A stretch of DNA of 18,274 bases from JAHEDH01 sp965364515. GTDB taxonomy: Bacteria; Actinomycetota; Acidimicrobiia; Spongiisociales; ZC4RG35. Shown here in pieces: positions 7,969 to 15,215 of the stretch. The position numbers and the translations under genes are program-made. Within the stretch, counting starts at the first letter, position 1. Each line of letters begins with the position of its first letter. The stretch spans positions 1-18,274 of the forward strand of contig CBDTXZ010000052.1 of assembly GCA_965364515.1 (NCBI GenBank). Reading direction: 5' to 3'. The notes beneath the pieces are model-generated. The model was given only the letters and a program-made list of their open reading frames with translations, made no database searches and was not told where the DNA came from.

Positions 7969-8553
7969 ATGGGTGAAAGCGGGCGCTCGGACGTGGGCCG
8001 GCGCATTCATGTGATGGGGAACAGCTCATCCGGCAAGAGCACACTCGCCGAGCGCCTCTCCCGGGCGCTCGAACTCCCCCTCGTCGAACTGGACGCTCTC
8101 AACTGGGAGCCGGGCTGGGTCGGCCTCAACGAACGCGACCCCGCCGAGCTCGAACGCAGGATCGAAACCGCGACCGAAGGGGACGGGTGGGTGGTGGCCG
8201 GGTCGTACGCATCGTTCTCCCAGCGGGTCTTCTGGGACCGGCTCGACACGGTCGTCTATCTCGACCTGGGAGTACCGCGACTCGTCTGGCGGATGCTGCG
8301 CCGATCGTGGCGTCGGATGAGAACGGGCGAGTTGTTGTGGGGCACGAACACCGAACGATTCTGGCCCCAGTTGATGGTCTGGCGCCGCGAACAGTCCCTC
8401 GTGTGGTGGATCGTCACTCAGCAACGCCGGAAGCGAAACCAGTTGGCGGGTTGGATGGTCGACCCGACCTGGAGTCACATCCGATTCGTGCACCTGACGT
8501 CGCCACAGGACATCGAGGCATTCGCAGTCGCCGTTGAAGAATCGGCTCGCTGA
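7969..8553 (+). CDS. P-loop NTPase, small-kinase/FlaR (topology modulation) type
   Basis: A 194-residue cytoplasmic P-loop protein resembling the adenylate-kinase-like family often labelled 'DNA topology modulation protein' or FlaR. Walker A is GNSSSGKST at residues 17-25. It is followed by family-typical features: LPLVELDALNWEPGW (about 36-50), a GWVVAGSYASF strand/turn (about 73-83), a DTVVYLDL strand (about 92-99) that resembles a Walker B position, and an Arg-rich lid-like stretch (RMLRRSWRRMRTGELLWG). The substrate is unknown, and the 'topology modulation' name reflects old genetic work rather than a defined reaction. ATG 7969 is supported by GGAGG 5 nt upstream and by agreement with the length of homologues. 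The gene is divergent from glcD and convergent with hyuB, with a 15-nt gap, and is therefore transcribed alone. Confidence 0.82.
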   Translation: MGESGRSDVGRRIHVMGNSSSGKSTLAERLSRALELPLVELDALNWEPGWVGLNERDPAELERRIETATEGDGWVVAGSYASFSQRVFWDRLDTVVYLDLGVPRLVWRMLRRSWRRMRTGELLWGTNTERFWPQLMVWRREQSLVWWIVTQQRRKRNQLAGWMVDPTWSHIRFVHLTSPQDIEAFAVAVEESAR

Positions 8554-8568
8554 GAGTCTCCGATGAAC

Positions 8569-10101
8569 CTACGTGCCGTAGCCGCCTCCACCCGGCGTGC
8601 GCACGAGGAGGACGTCGCCGGGCTCGACTTCAACGGTCACCTTTCCCGGCAAGCGCTCGACCGTGCCGTCGGCCCTGGTCAGGAAGTCCTCGCCGCAGGC
8701 CCCCGGTCCGCCACCTTCGAGACCCCAAGGCCGATGCCGGCGCCTCTCACCCATGAGCGAGAGGGTTGCCGGCTCGTCGAACGCGATCTCACGCTCGATT
8801 CCTTCGCCGCCAAGGAACCGGCCGGAGCCTCCACTCCCGGTGCGGAGCATGTAGCGGGTGACCCGAAAGGGGTAGTGACGTTCGAGCGACTCGATCGGCG
8901 TGTTTCGGGTGTTCGTCATCCCGGTCTGGATTCCCGACTGCCCGTCACGACCGGGCCGCGCTCCCTGGCCGCCGGCGACCGTCTCGTAGTAGGCGAAACG
9001 GTCGTTGCCGATGAGAACGTTGTTCATCGTCCCCTGCGAGGCGGCCGGAACCCGACCCCTCGCAGCGTGGGCGAACGCACCGAGGAGCACGTCGGCGATG
9101 CGCTGGCTGGTCTCGACGTTGCCGGCGGCAACGGCCGCAGGCGGCGATGCCGAGACGACACTCCCGGGCCGCGTCACCAATGACGTCGCCCGATAGCTGC
9201 CGCCGTTGGCCGGGATGCTCGGGTCGGTGACCACACGGAGTGCGTAGTACAGACACGAGCGGGTCACGGCCTCGACGGCGTTGAAATTGGCCGGCACCTG
9301 ATCGTCGGACTTGGAGAAATCCGCAGTGATCCCGTCACGATCGATCGTCAGGTCGACTCGTATCACCACGTCGTCCTCGCCGTGTTCCATGTAGTCCTCG
9401 AACGCGAACGTCCCGGTGTCGAGCTCACCGATGGCGGCTCTCATCCTCCGCTCACCGTACGTCAGGATCGACGACGCCATCGTGACGAAGCCGTCGACAT
9501 CATCCGAAACCAATGCTTCGATCCTCCGAACGGCCACCCGGTTTGCTCCCAGCTGGGCCGAGAGATCGCCCCGACGCTCTGCCGGCGTCCTGGTCGCAGC
9601 CAGGAACGGATCGAGAAACGCGTCGAGCCATTCTCCGTCGCGAACGGCGGGCATCGGCGAGATCACGATCCCCTCTTGCGTCACGTGTGTCGCGTGGGCA
9701 GGCATCGAACCGGGAGCCTCGCCGCCGACATCGGCGTGATGCGCCCGGTTGCCGACCCAGGCGATCAGCTCTCCACCGGCGAAGACCGGCTCGACGATGG
9801 TCAGGTCGTTGAGATGGGTGCCGCCTGCAAACGGGTCGTTCACCGCGTACTGGACGCCCGGCTCGGGATCGAACCGGTCGATCACTGCGCGCACGGACGC
9901 CGGCATGGCGCCGAGGTGGACTGGGATGTGCTCGGCCTGGGCCAGCATGTCGCCGGACGCGGTGAAGACTGCGGCCGAACAGTCCGCGCGCTCCTTGATG
10001 TTCGGCGAATACGACGTCCTCCGGAGGACGATGCCCATCTCGTCGGCGATGCCTCGAAGACGGTTACGTGCGATCTCGAGATCGACCGGTGATGTGGTCA
10101 T
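8569..10101 (-). CDS. hyuB: Hydantoinase B/oxoprolinase family subunit (HyuB)
   Basis: A 510-residue Hydantoinase_B subunit that works with HyuA in ATP-dependent opening of a cyclic amide (hydantoin or 5-oxoproline type), or in the related ketone carboxylases. Family hallmarks visible in order are SYSPNIKERADCSAAVF near the N-terminus, LAQAEHIPVHLGAMP, NDPFAGGTHLNDLTIVEPVF, a later QGTMNNVLIGN, YYETVAGGQGARPGRDG, TGMTNTRNTPIESLE, GSGGSGRFLGGEGIERE, and the C-terminal TPGGGGYG at the stop. Start ATG 10101 forms an ATGA overlap with the hyuA stop; the in-frame sequence upstream is hyuA shadow. Length is normal for a separate B subunit. No gamma subunit, racemase, carbamoylase, amidase or transporter gene is adjacent, so the substrate is not indicated by context. 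Confidence 0.93.
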   Translation of the reverse strand: MTTSPVDLEIARNRLRGIADEMGIVLRRTSYSPNIKERADCSAAVFTASGDMLAQAEHIPVHLGAMPASVRAVIDRFDPEPGVQYAVNDPFAGGTHLNDLTIVEPVFAGGELIAWVGNRAHHADVGGEAPGSMPAHATHVTQEGIVISPMPAVRDGEWLDAFLDPFLAATRTPAERRGDLSAQLGANRVAVRRIEALVSDDVDGFVTMASSILTYGERRMRAAIGELDTGTFAFEDYMEHGEDDVVIRVDLTIDRDGITADFSKSDDQVPANFNAVEAVTRSCLYYALRVVTDPSIPANGGSYRATSLVTRPGSVVSASPPAAVAAGNVETSQRIADVLLGAFAHAARGRVPAASQGTMNNVLIGNDRFAYYETVAGGQGARPGRDGQSGIQTGMTNTRNTPIESLERHYPFRVTRYMLRTGSGGSGRFLGGEGIEREIAFDEPATLSLMGERRRHRPWGLEGGGPGACGEDFLTRADGTVERLPGKVTVEVEPGDVLLVRTPGGGGYGT

Positions 10102-12005
10102 CGGCGCAGCTCCAGCTCTCCACCCTCGAGCACGGTCGCCCGGTGCCCAGGCGGGGTCCAGATCGTGGAGCCGCCATCCTCGATGATCACCGGTCCAGAC
10201 ACCGCCCATCCGGGAGCGAGGGTCGAGCGTGCAAGGACGGGGACATCGACCGGACCGGCAGCCGTCTCGACCTGCCTGCGGCCGGGCGCGCCCGAGCCGA
10301 CATCGGGAGCCGGGACTGCGACCTCGGAGGCCGCCGTCGCGGTGGCGCGCACGGCGACGAGCTCGATCGGGTCATTCGGCCGCTGGAAGCCATTCCGCTG
10401 CTCGTGCACGTCTCCGAATGCATCGACGAGCTCGAGACCACCCCATCCCTCGTCGATTGGCACCGAGAGCTCATGGGACTGTCCGGCGTATCGCGCCATT
10501 GCTGTCAGCTCGATCGTCTCGGGCTCGGACCCGACACTCGAGATGAAGTGGTCCGTGACGGTTGCGACCGCATCTGACGACAACCGGCCGATCCGATCCG
10601 GATCCAGATCCAGGGAGGGCACCGTGACGTCGACGCGGATCGGACTGAGGAGCAATCCGACCGCGGAGAAGACCCCGGCGTGGTTCGGAACCACCACGGA
10701 ATCCATCCCGAGCCGGGAAGCTAGTGCCGCAGCGTGGAGTCCACCCGCCCCGCCAAACGCGACCAGGGCGGCCGCACGAGCGTCGTAGCCCTCCCTGACG
10801 GAGACCTCGCCGATCGCGCGTTCCATGTGCGATTCGACAACCTCGACGATCCCCAGCGCCGCTTCGACCGCTGACAGGCCGAGCCGGGCGCCGAGTTCGG
10901 ACACTGCTCGTTCGGCGGCATCGAAGTCGATCCCGACACCGTCCCCGAAGACCGCCTCGGCGTCGATGCGCCCGAGGACGATGTTGGCATCCGTCACGGT
11001 CGGTTCCGTTCCTCCCCGCCCGTAGCCGGCAGGGCCGGGAACTGCCCCTGCGCTTCGGGGCCCGACCCGGAGTGAGCCGCCTGGATCGATCCAGGCGATC
11101 GATCCGCCGCCTGCGCCCACGGTGTGGATCGAGACCGTCGGCATGAGACACGGGTAGCCGCCCACCTCGGTGTGTTGGGCGATCACGGGAACTCCCCCTT
11201 CGATCCGACAGACGTCGGTCGACGTGCCTCCCATGTCGAAGGAGATCGCTCGACCGAGATCTAGCCGACTTGCGAGCTCGGCCGCTGCGGCCACCCCGCC
11301 TGCAGGTCCCGACAGCAGGATGGTGGTCGGGTTCGCCGCCGCCGTGCCGACCGGGGCAACGCCCCCGTTCGACCGCATGATCAGCAACTCGTCGGCGATA
11401 TCCGGTGTCGCTGCGCTGGACAGGCGCCCCAGATATCGTTCGACGGCAGGGCGGAGATAGGCAGCGGTGATCGCCGTACTGGCTCGCTCGAACTCCCTGA
11501 ACTCGTTGGCGATCTCATGACTCGCCAGCACGTCGACGTCGACGGCGGACAAGAGACGTCGCTTCAACTCCAGCTCGGGGCCACCGTCTCGATAGGCGTC
11601 CTTGAGCGCAACGACGATCACGTCGGGCGCCGCCTCGATCACACGTTGGAGCAAATCGGGGTCGGTGGCCTCGAATCTGTGCTCCCTCGCGACGAGGGGT
11701 GGTGGACGGTCGACCGACATGTCGTAGAGGGCCGGGCGGTCCGAGCGACCGATCTCGATGATGTCGCGGAACCCGCCGTCGGTGATCATCACAACCGTCG
11801 CCCCCTTGTGCTCGAGAAGCGCATTGGTCGCCGCGGTCGTGCCGTGGACCATGAGCGGCTGGGACACCGCACCGATCGCTCTCGCGCCTTCGATCACCCC
11901 AACGGACTGATCGGGCGTGGTCGACACCTTGCCGACACGCACCTGGTCGCCATCGACGAACACGATGTCCGTGAAGGTTCCACCTACGTCGATGCCGATC
12001 GCCAC
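10098..12005 (-). CDS. hyuA: Hydantoinase A/oxoprolinase family ATP-dependent subunit (HyuA)
   Basis: A 635-residue ASKHA-like ATP-binding subunit, partner of HyuB. The Hydant_A_N phosphate-binding loop is IGIDVGGTFTDIVFVDG (residues 3-19). HGTTAATNALLEHKGA (54-69) follows. The second ATP motif is SFDMGGTSTDV (255-265). The highly conserved HTVGAGGGSIAWID (294-307) and GPRSAGAVPGPAGYG (315-329) then lead to TVTDANIVLGR (336-346). The C-terminal domain ends at ELELRR. The start is GTG 12005 because this codon opens directly into the conserved MAIGIDVGG. An ATG 8 nt upstream is out of frame. A GGAG lies only 2 nt before the GTG, too close to be a convincing ribosome site. Cofactor family and pairing are clear. 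Whether it is an N-methylhydantoinase, a 5-oxoprolinase-like enzyme or a ketone carboxylase is open. Confidence 0.93.
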   Translation of the reverse strand: MAIGIDVGGTFTDIVFVDGDQVRVGKVSTTPDQSVGVIEGARAIGAVSQPLMVHGTTAATNALLEHKGATVVMITDGGFRDIIEIGRSDRPALYDMSVDRPPPLVAREHRFEATDPDLLQRVIEAAPDVIVVALKDAYRDGGPELELKRRLLSAVDVDVLASHEIANEFREFERASTAITAAYLRPAVERYLGRLSSAATPDIADELLIMRSNGGVAPVGTAAANPTTILLSGPAGGVAAAAELASRLDLGRAISFDMGGTSTDVCRIEGGVPVIAQHTEVGGYPCLMPTVSIHTVGAGGGSIAWIDPGGSLRVGPRSAGAVPGPAGYGRGGTEPTVTDANIVLGRIDAEAVFGDGVGIDFDAAERAVSELGARLGLSAVEAALGIVEVVESHMERAIGEVSVREGYDARAAALVAFGGAGGLHAAALASRLGMDSVVVPNHAGVFSAVGLLLSPIRVDVTVPSLDLDPDRIGRLSSDAVATVTDHFISSVGSEPETIELTAMARYAGQSHELSVPIDEGWGGLELVDAFGDVHEQRNGFQRPNDPIELVAVRATATAASEVAVPAPDVGSGAPGRRQVETAAGPVDVPVLARSTLAPGWAVSGPVIIEDGGSTIWTPPGHRATVLEGGELELRR

Positions 12006-12022
12006 GGCTCCATGATGGTCGC

Positions 12023-12028
12023 TACGAT
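12023..12028 (+). promoter_or_regulatory. Possible -10 box for the Nfu N-domain gene
   Basis: TACGAT fits TANNNT in the 80-nt divergent gap between hyuA and the Nfu-type gene. It would give a leader of about 50 nt. No convincing -35 is seen. Confidence 0.25.
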
Positions 12029-12085
12029 CCGTCGCGAGTGGACCGTGGCGCGGCTCCCGAATCGACGACCAGAGGTGACACGTTC

Positions 12086-12340
12086 ATGGCGATCGACATC
12101 GACAGGACACCGAACCCCAACGCTCTGAAGTTCACGGTCGGCACGCCGGTGGGTGGTCCCACCACCTACACCGAGGCCAACGCCGCCGAGAGCCCGCTGG
12201 CCGAGACCATCCTCTCGATCCCCGGAGTGGTGAGCATGTTCCTGACGGCGGACTTCGTCACGCTTACCAAGACGGGCGATGCCTCCTGGGACGAGATCCA
12301 GGGGCCTGCCGTGAGCGCGCTCGAAGCGCATTTCGGCTGA
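12086..12340 (+). CDS. Stand-alone Nfu/NifU N-terminal domain protein
   Basis: An 84-residue cytoplasmic protein consisting only of the Nfu_N domain (scaffold protein Nfu/NifU N-terminal). The signature TPNPNALKF is at residues 8-16, and the domain continues through SPLAETILSIPGVVSMFLTADFVTLTKT (about 36-63) to a C-terminal helix. The C-terminal NifU domain with its CxxC cluster-binding pair is absent, and the protein has no cysteine at all. It therefore cannot hold an Fe-S cluster by itself and may act as a partner or adaptor. Start ATG 12086 is chosen because GAGGT lies 9 nt upstream and the domain begins immediately. An ATG 16 codons earlier has no domain sequence and no ribosome site. It is divergent from hyuA and convergent with the downstream membrane-protein gene, so monocistronic. 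Confidence 0.85.
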   Translation: MAIDIDRTPNPNALKFTVGTPVGGPTTYTEANAAESPLAETILSIPGVVSMFLTADFVTLTKTGDASWDEIQGPAVSALEAHFG

Positions 12341-12382
12341 GTCGATCCGCCCGTCTCCCCCGACCGGTCGATCCCTGACCGC

Positions 12383-13273
12383 TCAATCCCCCGTGTGTCC
12401 GGAGCCCGTGGGCGCCGACACCCGCGACCCCGAATCGTCGAGCCACACGACGACCTCGAGCGGCACGCCGGCCGGATCCCGCACCACCCCGCCGAGTCGC
12501 CACAGCCCCCCGGCCGTCGAAGACGTGACAGACGACTCGTCCACCAGGCCGGCCTCGCTCATCACGGCTATCGCAGCACCGACCACGGCACCGGGCGCTT
12601 CGGCGGTCACCAGTTCGAGTTCGGCCGACCGTGCGACGGGGAGCGGACCGGGAGTCGGCAGATCGAGCACGAATGGGCCTTCGTCGCCGATGCCGACGGT
12701 GACGAGGAACACCCGAGGCGGGATTCGCAGGTATTCGCCGTCTCCAGTCGACGACAACGTTCGGACCAGCACGGCCACGTCCCAGACCGCCTGTGCGGCC
12801 TCCGTCACGGACAGGACGATGGCCGATTCGACGAAGCTCCGCACCGAGGCATCGACCGGAGCGAGCGAGGTGCCTTCCGGCGTCATGGATGCAGCGACCG
12901 GCGATGCGCTCCCATCCACGGTGAGCCACTCGGTCACGAACCACTGGGCGTGGGCGGAAACCGCCCGTTCGGCGTCTTCGGGGACAAGCGCCCGCAGATC
13001 GGCCTCGGTGACGGGCCGAGCCGGCACCGGGGACGGCACGGTCGGCGCCGGGGGCGGCGGAGCAGTTGTCGCGGCCACGGTCGGGGAGGTGACCGGCTGG
13101 ACCGAGAGCGGAGGGGCGGGCCACAACGTTCTCGTCGCCGACGCAGTCACTGCCGCAACGAAGACGGCGAGGGCGACGACGACGAGCCTCCGGCGGTTTG
13201 CGTCGTCCGGCTTGCCGATGTGCTCCCACGGGACGGATTCCACTCGTTCGTCGGCGTCGTTCTGTGACTGCAT
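12383..13273 (-). CDS. Single-pass membrane protein with Pro/Thr-rich linker, unknown function
   Basis: A 296-residue protein I cannot name. It has a short charged cytoplasmic N-terminus (1-27), one membrane helix (about 29-47), a Pro/Thr/Val-rich extracytoplasmic linker (about 49-83) and a 210-residue outer domain. In the outer domain, VPEDAERAVSAHAQWFVTEW, a later mixed helix/strand region, and PRVFLVTVGIGDEGPFVLDL followed by PTPGPLPVA resemble the NTF2-like/TcpC (VirB8-like) fold of extracytoplasmic proteins. This is a weak fold impression only, and no conjugation genes are nearby. ATG 13273 (MQSQNDADERVE) is preferred because TTGATG-N17-TACGTT-N7 precedes it. An ATG 11 codons earlier (13306) would lie inside that promoter. 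The gene is monocistronic on the minus strand and divergent from another single-pass protein. Confidence 0.72.
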   Translation of the reverse strand: MQSQNDADERVESVPWEHIGKPDDANRRRLVVVALAVFVAAVTASATRTLWPAPPLSVQPVTSPTVAATTAPPPPAPTVPSPVPARPVTEADLRALVPEDAERAVSAHAQWFVTEWLTVDGSASPVAASMTPEGTSLAPVDASVRSFVESAIVLSVTEAAQAVWDVAVLVRTLSSTGDGEYLRIPPRVFLVTVGIGDEGPFVLDLPTPGPLPVARSAELELVTAEAPGAVVGAAIAVMSEAGLVDESSVTSSTAGGLWRLGGVVRDPAGVPLEVVVWLDDSGSRVSAPTGSGHTGD

Positions 13274-13280
13274 GGTGCCG

Positions 13281-13309
13281 AACGTATGGAAGACCCTCCC
13301 GCTCATCAA
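13281..13309 (-). promoter_or_regulatory. Putative leaderless sigma-70-type promoter
   Basis: On the minus strand, TTGATG (13309-13304), a 17-nt spacer, TACGTT (13286-13281) and 7 nt lead to ATG 13273. The -35 shares TTGA with the consensus and the spacing is ideal. Transcription would start on the ATG. Confidence 0.5.
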
Positions 13310-13316
13310 GAGGGTC
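13292..13316. promoter_or_regulatory. Inverted repeat between divergent promoters, possible operator
   Basis: GACCCTC, 11 nt, GAGGGTC form a perfect 7-bp dyad. It overlaps the minus-strand -35 region and lies upstream of the plus-strand gene at 13367, where a regulator could act on both. Confidence 0.35.
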
Positions 13317-13350
13317 GTCTCACATGACGGGGAACCGGCTCCGGGCTGAC

Positions 13351-13356
13351 TAACGT
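13351..13356 (+). promoter_or_regulatory. Possible -10 box for the gene at 13367
   Basis: TAACGT fits TANNNT and ends 10 nt before ATG 13367, so the leader would be absent or only a few bases. No Shine-Dalgarno and no clear -35 are visible. Confidence 0.35.
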
Positions 13357-13366
13357 TTCCATCTCG

Positions 13367-13978
13367 ATGGTGATGAACCCCGATCCCCGCCCCGGCCGCT
13401 GGCTGCTCCCTCTCGTGATCCTCGGGATGATGGTGTTCACCTACGTGTTCGTACAGAACCTCCCGGCCGCAGAGGACGACACCCAGGACATCGGCTCCGG
13501 CACCACGATCGCCACGACGACGACAACCGCAGTCACGGCGACAACCGCCTCGACCGCTCCCCCGCCGACCCTCTCGCCTGAGACCCAGGACTACCTCGGT
13601 CAGATCGCGACGGCAGAGACGGAGCTGCTCGCTTTCCAGGCCGAGATGGCAGACATCAACGGTCGTTGGGACGCAGAGCCCAGGGAGATCGAGTACTCCG
13701 AGGGCGAGGTCCTCCTCACCGATCTCGCCAACCGGATGGACACCTGGGCCACCAACCTCGGAGCGATCGTGCCCCCGGTCACGCTGAGCGAGGCACACGG
13801 GGTGTTGCTCGCGACCGCGCAGGCAGCCGCCGACAGCGCCGACGACGTGCTCACGGGGTTCACGGGCCCCGACGCCGCACCGCGGATCGCTGCGCTCGAG
13901 GAATTCGACATCGCCGTCACGGCGTTCACCGCTGCAGCCGACGACGTCGAACTGAGGGCGACGACGACCGGCTCCTGA
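13367..13978 (+). CDS. Single-pass membrane protein with Thr-rich linker, unknown function
   Basis: A 203-residue protein without a recognised family. It has a short N-terminus, one hydrophobic helix (about residues 12-30), an acidic stretch (35-41), a Thr/Ala/Ser-rich linker (about 44-67) and a mostly helical outer domain of about 130 residues. The domain is rich in Ala, Glu and Asp and could pack as a helical bundle (for example LGQIATAETELLAFQAEM and ATAQAAADSADDVLTGF). There are no cysteines or catalytic motifs. ATG 13367 is used; ATG 13373 is an equally possible start two codons later. A possible -10 box lies just upstream. It is divergent from another single-pass linker protein. The Eis-like gene begins 1 nt after its stop, so it leads a probable three-gene transcript with the acetyltransferase and mannose-6-phosphate isomerase. 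Confidence 0.72.
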   Translation: MVMNPDPRPGRWLLPLVILGMMVFTYVFVQNLPAAEDDTQDIGSGTTIATTTTTAVTATTASTAPPPTLSPETQDYLGQIATAETELLAFQAEMADINGRWDAEPREIEYSEGEVLLTDLANRMDTWATNLGAIVPPVTLSEAHGVLLATAQAAADSADDVLTGFTGPDAAPRIAALEEFDIAVTAFTAAADDVELRATTTGS

Positions 13979-13979
13979 G

Positions 13980-15215
13980 ATGGTGTCCGTGCGGAGGGCC
14001 ACACCCGACGACATCTTCCCTTTCTTCGAGGCGATGAGCCTCCAGTTCTCGTTCGATCTGCCTGAGGGTCAGGAGCAACGGGACGCATGGAGAAAGCGGA
14101 TCCTCGACGTCGGCGGCATGGATCGGGGTTTCGTGGCCGAGGACGGCGACCGAATCGTCGGCACGCTCGGCTGCTTCGATCTCGACATGACCGTGCCGGA
14201 CGGTTCGATCCCGTGTGCCGGCACCACGTGGGTGACCGTCGCCCCCACGCATCGCAGACAGGGCGTGCTCCGCAGCCTCGTGGAAGCGCACCTCACCGAA
14301 GCCGTGGAACACGGCGACGTCATCGCAGCCCTCTGGGCCTCGGACTCTGCGATCTACGGACGGTTCGGCTTCGGCGCCGCCGTCGAGTCGATCGCGATGG
14401 AGCTCGACCGAACCAGGGCTCGGTTGGGCAAGGCGACTCCGACCCCGGAGCGGATCGAACTGATCACCGCGGACGAGGCGGCGACTGCTCTCCCTCCCCT
14501 GTTCGAGCGCATCCGGAGGGAGATCCCGGGCAGCTTCGCCCGCACAGATTCGTGGTGGACACATCGCAGGCTCCGCGACCGAGGGGAGCGCCGCGACGGC
14601 GCGAGCGCACTCCGCACGGCGCTGTCAGTGGGCGAGGATGGCCGCGCCACCGGATATGTGCAGTTCCGAGTGGAGAGCAGATTCGACGGCGCACATTCGG
14701 ACGACGTGGCCCACGTGGTGGAGTTGTTCGGCTCCACCCCCGGGTCGTGGTCGGGTCTCTGGTCGCTGGTGCTGGGTCTCGATCTGACAACGACGATCAG
14801 GAGCAGATACCGGCCCACCGACGACCCCATCTTCGAGTTCCTCGAAGGGATCAGGCGGGTGAACCGGACGCTCATCGACACGATGTGGATCCGCGTGCTG
14901 GACGTGGAACGCGCACTCACCTCCAGGACCTTTGCGGAGCCCGGCGCCGTCACGCTGGCGATCACCGACGACATGGGGATCGCCAACGGCACCTTCAGGC
15001 TCGGATGGGACGGCTCGCATATCGATTGTGGCGGGAGCGCAGGCGCCGCAGACCTCGAGATCGACGTGTCCGACCTCGGAGTCGCCCTCATGGGCAGGCC
15101 GCGATTCTCGGCCGGTGTCCTGGCCGGTACGATTCGCGGTTCGACGGAGTCGGCCGCCCTGGCGGACCGAATGTTCGTCCACCACCGCGCCCCCTACTGC
15201 CAGGAGCAGTTCTGA
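13980..15215 (+). CDS. Eis-family GNAT N-acetyltransferase with SCP2-like C-terminal domain
   Basis: A 411-residue protein with the Eis layout known from mycobacteria: two GNAT-like regions followed by a sterol-carrier-protein-like C-terminal domain. The acetyl-CoA loop is VAPTHRRQGVLRSL (residues 88-101). The active-site loop SDSAIYGRFGFG places tyrosine at residue 126, the same number as the proposed general acid Tyr126 of Mycobacterium tuberculosis Eis. The protein ends in phenylalanine (CQEQF), and in Eis the free C-terminal carboxylate of the last Phe acts as general base, so both catalytic elements appear intact. Known Eis enzymes acetylate amines at several positions, including aminoglycosides; the physiological substrate here is unknown. 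ATG 13980 follows the preceding stop by 1 nt (TGAGATG). The mannose-6-phosphate isomerase start directly abuts its stop. Resistance should not be assumed from family membership. Confidence 0.9.
   Translation: MVSVRRATPDDIFPFFEAMSLQFSFDLPEGQEQRDAWRKRILDVGGMDRGFVAEDGDRIVGTLGCFDLDMTVPDGSIPCAGTTWVTVAPTHRRQGVLRSLVEAHLTEAVEHGDVIAALWASDSAIYGRFGFGAAVESIAMELDRTRARLGKATPTPERIELITADEAATALPPLFERIRREIPGSFARTDSWWTHRRLRDRGERRDGASALRTALSVGEDGRATGYVQFRVESRFDGAHSDDVAHVVELFGSTPGSWSGLWSLVLGLDLTTTIRSRYRPTDDPIFEFLEGIRRVNRTLIDTMWIRVLDVERALTSRTFAEPGAVTLAITDDMGIANGTFRLGWDGSHIDCGGSAGAADLEIDVSDLGVALMGRPRFSAGVLAGTIRGSTESAALADRMFVHHRAPYCQEQF

Noticed and set aside
8569..8581. CTACG-TGC-CGTAG small hairpin at the end of hyuB
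   Set aside because: A 5-bp stem without T-tract that overlaps the stop codon and coding sequence is too weak to call a terminator.
12341..12382. Short palindrome CGACCGGTCG in the convergent gap after the Nfu-type gene
   Set aside because: A self-complementary 10-mer without a loop or T-tract. This frequency is expected in GC-rich DNA, so it is not called a terminator.
13274..14014. Upstream extension of the minus-strand membrane protein at 12383-13273
   Set aside because: It would run through the divergent promoter region and the gene at 13367. Its sequence is low-complexity shadow.
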